DNA of 34,169 nucleotides, taken from the NCBI GenBank assembly GCA_012838895.1, contig DUOJ01000009.1, forward strand, positions 1 to 34,169. The letters run 5' to 3'. The notes under the pieces are model-generated. The model worked only from the letters and a program-made list of their open reading frames with translations. It was not told where the DNA came from and searched no databases. Of this stretch, positions 30,408-34,169 are shown piece after piece. Both the position numbers and the translations under genes were made by a program. The DNA comes from Spirochaetales bacterium. Its GTDB lineage: Bacteria > Spirochaetota > Spirochaetia > Sphaerochaetales > Sphaerochaetaceae. The stretch's first letter is position 1. Every line of letters begins with the position of its first letter.

Positions 30408-31948
30408 CCGTGGAGGAAGGCGCGATAGCCGGTGAAGAGCATGGCAATCCCCGCCTCGTTACAAGCTGCAATCACCTCCTCATCCCTAATTGAACCACCC
30501 GGCTGGATAATTGCCACCACCCCCCTCGTCGCCATATAGTCGATTGAGTCTCTAAAGGGGAAGAAGGCGTCGGAGGCTATAACCAATCCTTCGGTAGTGC
30601 CACTCTTAGCAAGGGCAATTTTAAGGGCATCAATGCGGGAGACTTGTCCCCCCCCAATTCCACAAGTGACGCCCCCCTTGGCACTCACTATGGCGTTTGA
30701 CTTGACGTGCTTCACCACCTTCCAGGCAAAGAGGAGGTCGCTAAGTTGTTGTTTACTAACCTCCACTTTCGTCACTAGAGTCAACTCATCTTCTTTAATC
30801 ATCTTTGCATCACGCTCTTGGACTAAGAGGTCCTTTCCTATAAAGCGTCCCCCTACAATTGGGGTAAGGGGGGGAAGAGAACCACTCTCTAACACCCTCA
30901 AATTACGACGTTTCTTGAGGAGGGTGAGGGCCTCTTCTGTATAAGAGGGGGCGATTAAAATCTCAATGAAGAGGGGCTCTAAGAAGTGGGCTATAGCACC
31001 ATCCACCTCGCGATTGAGGGCTATAATGCCCCCAAAGGCACTCAGCTCATCAGCGAGGAAGGCTCTCTTAAGAGCCTCTAAAGGAGTTGCCCCTAGAGCT
31101 ACCCCACAGGGGGTGGCGTGTTTGACAATGACACAAGCACACTCATTAAACTCTCTCAAAGTCTCCACCGCTCCATAGGTGTCGTAGAGGTTGTTGTAGG
31201 AGAGTTGCTTCCCTTGCAAGGGGTGGCACTCTAAGAGGCTAAAGGGGTCACAGCTGGTGATCCCCCTATAAACAGCCCCCATTTGGTGGGGGTTTTCTCC
31301 GTAGCGGAGGGGAAGATTCTCTTTGGTGAAGGTGAGGGTGAGACTCTCTGGGAAGGGCTCACGGTTGAGGTAGTGGGCGACAAGGGCATCATAAGAGGCG
31401 CTGTAGGCAAAGGCTTTAGCGGCTAACGCTTTGCGAATCTCATAAGGGATTCCTCCCCCTTTAGCTAGCAACTCCCCAATTTGTGGGTAGTCTCCCTTGT
31501 CGGTTAAGACGGTAACCCACCCAAAGTTTTTAGCAGCGGCACGTATCAGGGTCACTCCACCAATGTCAATCTTTTCCAAGGCTTCCTCTAGAGAGGTTCC
31601 CCGATGCTCGATTGTCTCCCTAAAGGGGTAGAGGTTACACACCACTAAATCGATTGTTGGGATGTTGTGTTTTATCGCCTCTTCACCATCGCAATCTCTA
31701 CGAGTTAAGATTCCCCCCGCTATTTTAGGGTGGAGGGTTTTGACCCGACCCCCAAAGATTTCGGGGAAACCGGTGTAGGTGGCCACCTCTTGCACCTCTA
31801 TGCCCGCCTCTATTAGGAGCTTCGCTGTATTGCCGGTTGAGATGATCTCAACACCTGCTTTGGCTAAGGTGGTGGCCAGCTCTACAATCCCCTCTTTATC
31901 AGAGAGGGAGATGAGGGCCCGTTTAATGGGGGTTGCGTCTCTATTCAT
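30404..31948 (-). CDS. purH: Bifunctional AICAR formyltransferase / IMP cyclohydrolase
   Basis: A 514-residue enzyme for the last two steps of IMP synthesis. The N-terminal cyclohydrolase domain (about 1-195) shows 'RALISLSDKEGIVELA', 'STGNTAKLLIEAGIEV', 'FPEIFGGRVKTLHPKIAGGIL' and 'EKIDIGGVTLIRAAAKN'. The C-terminal formyltransferase domain has 'LRYGENPHQMGAVY' (near 215-228), the catalytic Lys-His pair in 'VKHATPCGVALG' (near 272-283), and 'KSNAIVSAKGGVTCGIGGGQVSR' (near 421-443). Length and order are standard. No clear Shine-Dalgarno precedes ATG 31948, which is only about 115 bp from the divergent pheS start. It supplies IMP to guaB and purA in this window. Confidence 0.96.
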   Translation of the reverse strand: MNRDATPIKRALISLSDKEGIVELATTLAKAGVEIISTGNTAKLLIEAGIEVQEVATYTGFPEIFGGRVKTLHPKIAGGILTRRDCDGEEAIKHNIPTIDLVVCNLYPFRETIEHRGTSLEEALEKIDIGGVTLIRAAAKNFGWVTVLTDKGDYPQIGELLAKGGGIPYEIRKALAAKAFAYSASYDALVAHYLNREPFPESLTLTFTKENLPLRYGENPHQMGAVYRGITSCDPFSLLECHPLQGKQLSYNNLYDTYGAVETLREFNECACVIVKHATPCGVALGATPLEALKRAFLADELSAFGGIIALNREVDGAIAHFLEPLFIEILIAPSYTEEALTLLKKRRNLRVLESGSLPPLTPIVGGRFIGKDLLVQERDAKMIKEDELTLVTKVEVSKQQLSDLLFAWKVVKHVKSNAIVSAKGGVTCGIGGGQVSRIDALKIALAKSGTTEGLVIASDAFFPFRDSIDYMATRGVVAIIQPGGSIRDEEVIAACNEAGIAMLFTGYRAFLHG

Positions 31949-31995
31949 ACTAAATGTGTACCATATATTAGTTTCTTAACGCTAGCCTCTTCCCC

Positions 31996-32024
31996 TTTTA
32001 TTTTTTCTGCCGACTCGCTACAAT
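31996..32024 (+). promoter_or_regulatory. Weak candidate promoter for pheST
   Basis: TACAAT (32019-32024, 5/6) makes a good -10 but the -35 region (TTTTAT, 31996-32001) matches poorly. The leader of about 30 nt includes AAAGGGG before the pheS ATG. No T-box or leader peptide is seen. Confidence 0.35.
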
Positions 32025-32062
32025 AGCCCAAATGAAACTCTAAATCAGAAAGGGGTTTAAAG

Positions 32063-33601
32063 ATGGATATAGATGTACGGAACCTCCACCCGCTCGAGAT
32101 AAAGGTGTTGAGGCACGTCGCTACCGGAGAGATGATAACCTCCCAGCGACTCATAGATGAACTCGAATACAATGTTGGGCAATGTAACCAAGCGTTTAGT
32201 TGGCTCCAAGCCAAAGGGTTGGTTGAGGAGTCCTCACGCCAAGCACGCACATTATACGAACTGACCCCTCTCGGGAGTGAGTACCTTGAGAAGGGGACTC
32301 CGGTTGAGAGAATCTTCAACCTCTTAAAGGATGAAGGTCCTCATACCCTCCCCGAGCTAAGTTCTAAATTGAAGCTAGAAAATAGTGATGTTGGTTCCGC
32401 CTTTGGACTCCTTTCAAGGTGGGGGAGTTGCAAGATGGGGGAGGAGAAGCGGGCTGAAGCTGTCTCAGCTACCCCCCCAGAAGAGGTGGCTATCTCTAAA
32501 AAGTTACTCGCCCTAGCAGCTCAATCCCCCATAGAGCAAACGGAGCTCAACAGCGATGAGGCTGCCTATCTCGAGCGCAATAGCAAGAAGCGGGGTGCTG
32601 CAAATTCTCCCTTCAAGGTTATTGAGCGGGAGGATATTACCTATACGATTACCAAGGAGGGGATTAGTGCCAAAGAGGCCCTCTTAAAGGCCAATATAAC
32701 GGGCGAAGAGCTGGGAAGTCTCACCTCAGCGATGTTAATTTCGGGCTCTTGGAAAGGGAAAGAGTTTCGCCCCTACAACCTCAATACCCCTCCAGGGAGA
32801 TTGTTACCAGGGCGTAAAAATCCCTACAGCTCCTATTTAACGTGGGTCAAAGATAAACTTACCGCCCTCGGCTTTGAGGAGTTTGATGGTCCTTTAGTGG
32901 AGAGTGAGTTCTGGAATGGAGACGCCCTCTTCATGCCTCAGTTCCATAGCGCCCGTGATATCCACGACGTCTACTACCTTAAAGAGCCTCGCCATATTAG
33001 AGAGATTGAAGAGCCCTTCTTAGGGCAAGTAGCCCAGACCCACGAAGATGGGTGGATAACCGGTAGCCGTGGCTGGCAATACCCCTTTGACCACGAGTTT
33101 ACCCGGCGCCAAGTGATGCGCTCTCAGGGGACGGTCCTCTCCGCTAAGCAGCTTACTAAAGCAAAAATTCCAGGTAAGTACTTTGGGGTGGTGCGCTGTT
33201 TCCGCTACGACCAAGTCGATGCAACCCATGGTGCTGACTTTTATCAGACCGAAGGGATTGTCTTAGGGGAGGATGTTAACCTAAAGACCCTCCTTGGACT
33301 CCTTAAGATGTTTGCCGAAGAGGTGGCTGGAGCCGAAGAGGTGAAGTATGTTCCTGGCTACTTCCCTTTCACCGAACCCTCCATTGAGGTCCATATCAAA
33401 CACCCCATTCTAGGGTGGATTGAGTTGGGTGGGAGCGGAATTTTCCGCCCCGAGGTGACAAAACCCTTAGGGATTGACGTCCCTGTATTAGCTTGGGGGT
33501 TGGGGATTGACCGGATGGCCCTGATGCACTTGGGCTTAAACGATTTGAGAGAGCTCTTTACACCCAATATTGAGAGTGTGCGGATGAGGAGAGGAAACTA
33601 A
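32063..33601 (+). CDS. pheS: Phenylalanyl-tRNA synthetase alpha subunit, archaeal/eukaryotic type
   Basis: A 512-residue class II aminoacyl-tRNA synthetase subunit, far longer than the roughly 330-350 residues of most bacterial PheS. The first 200 residues hold winged-helix modules ('EIKVLRHVATGEMITSQRLIDELEYNVGQCNQAFSWLQAKGL' region at about 11-52 and a second at about 85-115), as in archaeal and eukaryotic cytosolic enzymes. Class II motif 2 is 'VVRCFRYDQVDATHGADFYQTEGIVLG' (about 375-402), and motif 3 is 'LAWGLGIDRMALM' (about 478-490). 'ELGGSGIFRPEV' (about 455-466) is in the Phe site. This type is known in spirochaetes and points to the host. pheT starts within its stop codon (TAATG). 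Confidence 0.95.
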   Translation: MDIDVRNLHPLEIKVLRHVATGEMITSQRLIDELEYNVGQCNQAFSWLQAKGLVEESSRQARTLYELTPLGSEYLEKGTPVERIFNLLKDEGPHTLPELSSKLKLENSDVGSAFGLLSRWGSCKMGEEKRAEAVSATPPEEVAISKKLLALAAQSPIEQTELNSDEAAYLERNSKKRGAANSPFKVIEREDITYTITKEGISAKEALLKANITGEELGSLTSAMLISGSWKGKEFRPYNLNTPPGRLLPGRKNPYSSYLTWVKDKLTALGFEEFDGPLVESEFWNGDALFMPQFHSARDIHDVYYLKEPRHIREIEEPFLGQVAQTHEDGWITGSRGWQYPFDHEFTRRQVMRSQGTVLSAKQLTKAKIPGKYFGVVRCFRYDQVDATHGADFYQTEGIVLGEDVNLKTLLGLLKMFAEEVAGAEEVKYVPGYFPFTEPSIEVHIKHPILGWIELGGSGIFRPEVTKPLGIDVPVLAWGLGIDRMALMHLGLNDLRELFTPNIESVRMRRGN

Positions 33602-34169
33602 TGCCTAAAATTGAGGTCCATGAAAAACTATTCAATGCGCTCTTAGGCGCTGCCTACAGTAATGATGAGTTGGAAGAGATGCTTCCGGTGGCTAAAGCCG
33701 AACTCGATTGGTTCGACACCGAAGAGAATCTCTATAAGTTTGAACTCAACGACACCAACCGACCCGACCTCTGGTCAGGGGCGGGACTAGCCCGCCAGCT
33801 CGCCTGTTACCGCGATAAAATTATCCCTCAGTACGACTTCTTCTCCACTGAAGAGGAGACTATCGAGAGTGAAGGGAGGAGTTTAATTGTCCACGCCAGT
33901 GCCGAAAAGGTGCGCCCCTTCTCAATTGGCTTTGCCGCCGAAGGGAGGATGGTAGACGAAGAGATCCTCCTAAACTTGATTCAGTCTCAAGAGAAACTGT
34001 GCCACAATTTTGGACAAAAGAGGAAGACAATCGCCATTGGGGTCTACCGCAGTGACTTAATTGAGTACCCGGTCCACTTTGCAGGTGTTGACCCCGACGA
34101 AGCCCACTTTGTCCCCCTCCATATGGAAGAGGATTTAACCTTGCGCCAAATTTGTGAAAAGCATCCCAA
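33601..34169 (+). CDS. pheT: Phenylalanyl-tRNA synthetase beta subunit, N-terminal part (runs off the window)
   Basis: ATG 33601 overlaps the pheS stop by one base. The frame is open to the window edge, giving about 189 residues: 'MPKIEVHEKLFNALLG', then 'AKAELDWFDTEENLYKFELNDTNRPDLWSGAGLARQL' (about 34-70), which is the start of the archaeal/spirochaete-type beta subunit; 'ELNDTNRPDLWS' matches the conserved 'ev..NRPDLLS' element. It lacks the N-terminal EMAP-like tRNA-binding domain of standard bacterial PheT, consistent with the archaeal-type PheS. The catalytic-like, editing and C-terminal parts are outside the window. Confidence 0.92.
   Translation, partial: MPKIEVHEKLFNALLGAAYSNDELEEMLPVAKAELDWFDTEENLYKFELNDTNRPDLWSGAGLARQLACYRDKIIPQYDFFSTEEETIESEGRSLIVHASAEKVRPFSIGFAAEGRMVDEEILLNLIQSQEKLCHNFGQKRKTIAIGVYRSDLIEYPVHFAGVDPDEAHFVPLHMEEDLTLRQICEKHP

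Overview
The window looks like a piece of a bacterial chromosome from a spirochaete (Spirochaetota, Treponema/Spirochaeta/Sphaerochaeta-like). The main reason is the pheS-pheT pair at the right edge: PheS is the long archaeal/eukaryotic-type alpha subunit with an N-terminal winged-helix region, known in bacteria mainly from spirochaetes. A sodium-pump oxaloacetate decarboxylase (OadGAB) and an unusual IMP dehydrogenase subfamily fit the same picture. The genus is not resolved. Most of the window is dense core metabolism of even base composition. The first 1.3 kb is clearly more AT-rich and holds broken accessory genes.

Layout. (1) 1-1330: AT-rich remnant with a partial helix-turn-helix gene, a gene of unknown function split by an in-frame TAG, and, on the opposite strand at the junction with the core, a strong ribosome binding site and ATG that open into only 30 codons. 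(2) 1382-4691 (+): uracil permease uraA, ribonuclease D, and a winged-helix protein of the HTH_42 type. (3) 4684-7017 (-): alpha/beta hydrolase, dCMP deaminase, PfkB sugar kinase. (4) 7058-10712 (-): oadG-oadA-oadB followed by a cUUCGg intrinsic terminator; OadA carries two tandem biotinyl domains. (5) 10874-12582 (+): unknown protein, NUDIX hydrolase, SIMPL lipoprotein. (6) 12574-15380 (-): a GH36 alpha-galactosidase-like protein whose nucleophile Asp is Gly, then a GNAT protein; diverging from these (+) is a protein of probable mutarotase-like fold. (7) 16781-18419: guaB, preceded by a terminator-like hairpin that contains its Shine-Dalgarno, then tRNA-Cys on the minus strand. (8) 18516-21783 (+): DeoR-family regulator, Ldh2-type malate/lactate dehydrogenase, malic enzyme. 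(9) 21771-22373 (-): coiled-coil protein of unknown function. (10) 22484-24329 (+): alanyl-tRNA editing protein and a VTT/DedA membrane protein. (11) 24315-29759 (-): SulP anion transporter, then hpt, a second Hpt1-like phosphoribosyltransferase, purA and purB. (12) 29838-34169: flavin reductase-like protein (+), purH (-), and pheS with the start of pheT (+).

How the genes work together. Purine metabolism dominates: purH makes IMP; guaB commits IMP towards GMP; purA and purB make AMP; two phosphoribosyltransferases salvage bases; uraA imports uracil and dCMP deaminase feeds dTMP synthesis. A second theme is the malate/oxaloacetate/pyruvate node: OadGAB decarboxylates oxaloacetate while pumping Na+, and the DeoR operon encodes malic enzyme and an Ldh2 dehydrogenase. 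Gene packing is tight. All five convergent protein-gene pairs overlap at their 3' ends by 4-15 bp, and many tandem genes overlap stop to start. No intergenic stretch exceeds 300 bases. I see no insertion sequence, CRISPR array or origin. The most unusual points are the apparently catalytically dead GH36 protein, the guaB leader hairpin, the tandem biotinyl domains of OadA, the paired phosphoribosyltransferases and the decayed left-edge island.
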